This document shows positions 63,903 through 64,000 of a DNA stretch of 64,000 nt, one piece after another (the first letter of the stretch is position 1; the number at the start of each line of letters is the position of its first letter). A model generated the notes under the pieces. The model did no database searches. It saw nothing but the letters and a program-made list of their open reading frames with translations, and had not been told where the DNA came from. Source of the stretch: Cerrena zonata (lineage: Eukaryota; Basidiomycota; Agaricomycetes; Polyporales; Cerrenaceae); the NCBI GenBank assembly GCA_038087015.1, contig JASBNA010000015.1, forward strand, positions 124,001 to 188,000, written 5' to 3'. Both the position numbers and the translations under genes were made by a program.

Positions 63903-64000
63903 TTTAGAATATATTAATGATTAATGGAGTATTAAAAGAAAGAAAAGACTAGAAGGGAAAGAAGAGTTTTTAAGTAATTTTTTTTTTTCGCTCTTTCGCT

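Overview
The window is nuclear DNA of a budding yeast. It is AT-rich, genes are compact with mostly short intergenic gaps, and the protein set is fully fungal (RPO31, SLY1, RVB1, ATG15, SUR7, PTK2, SPC110-like). Three in-frame CTG codons fall where the families normally carry serine: BUD16 codon 45, ATG15 codon 200 and ATG15 codon 263. A zinc-cluster gene resembling CZF1 lies between SLY1 and CCT6, and RPL32 carries Tbf1- and Cbf1-type promoter sites. Together these point to the CUG-Ser clade (Candida/Lodderomyces/Spathaspora group). Leucines encoded by CTG in a standard-code translation should therefore be read as serine. The species is not determined.

Layout. 1-5,580: TRP4, a spindle-pole SPC110-like gene with four frameshifts, and an unrecognised gene. 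5,748-12,032: RPO31, SEM1 and RPT5 (Pol III and proteasome). 12,320-19,862: MSC2, GPN3, RVB1 and SLY1, with a structured intergenic patch before RVB1. 19,863-27,341: about 7.5 kb holding only a CZF1-like regulator, with a 4.5 kb upstream region full of A-tracts. 27,342-29,011: CCT6 (one frameshift). 29,012-32,443: two identical tRNA-Ile(AAU) genes, a relic of a GRE2-type reductase and degenerate DNA. 32,444-39,313: FNT channel, RAD18 and SEC12, all on the minus strand. 39,618-47,474: BUD16, ATG15, SUR7 and PTK2, all on the plus strand. 47,751-63,902: RPL32, FMP27, MED19, TIF3, a RING-H2 membrane protein and HYP2 (eIF5A).

Five genes contain spliceosomal introns near the 5' end that I rebuilt from GTATGT/GTACGT donors, (T)ACTAAC branch points and TAG acceptors: SLY1, RPL32, MED19, TIF3 and HYP2. 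In RPL32 the start codon itself is formed by splicing. A recurring 11-bp element close to TGTACGG(A/G)(G/T)GT, resembling Rap1 sites and the core of Candida telomere repeats, occurs at many gene borders and as a four-copy array next to the CCT6 stop codon.

Five conserved genes carry one-base frameshifts (SPC110-like, CCT6, PTK2, FMP27, MED19). Most lie in homopolymers, and all restored lengths are whole codons. Assembly error is the likeliest cause. The genes are housekeeping, secretory, membrane and chromatin functions. There is no operon-like system, mobile element with coding capacity, or CRISPR. The most unusual non-coding content is the CZF1 upstream region, the hairpin cluster near 16 kb, the introns with strong inverted repeats, and the tRNA/relic junction.
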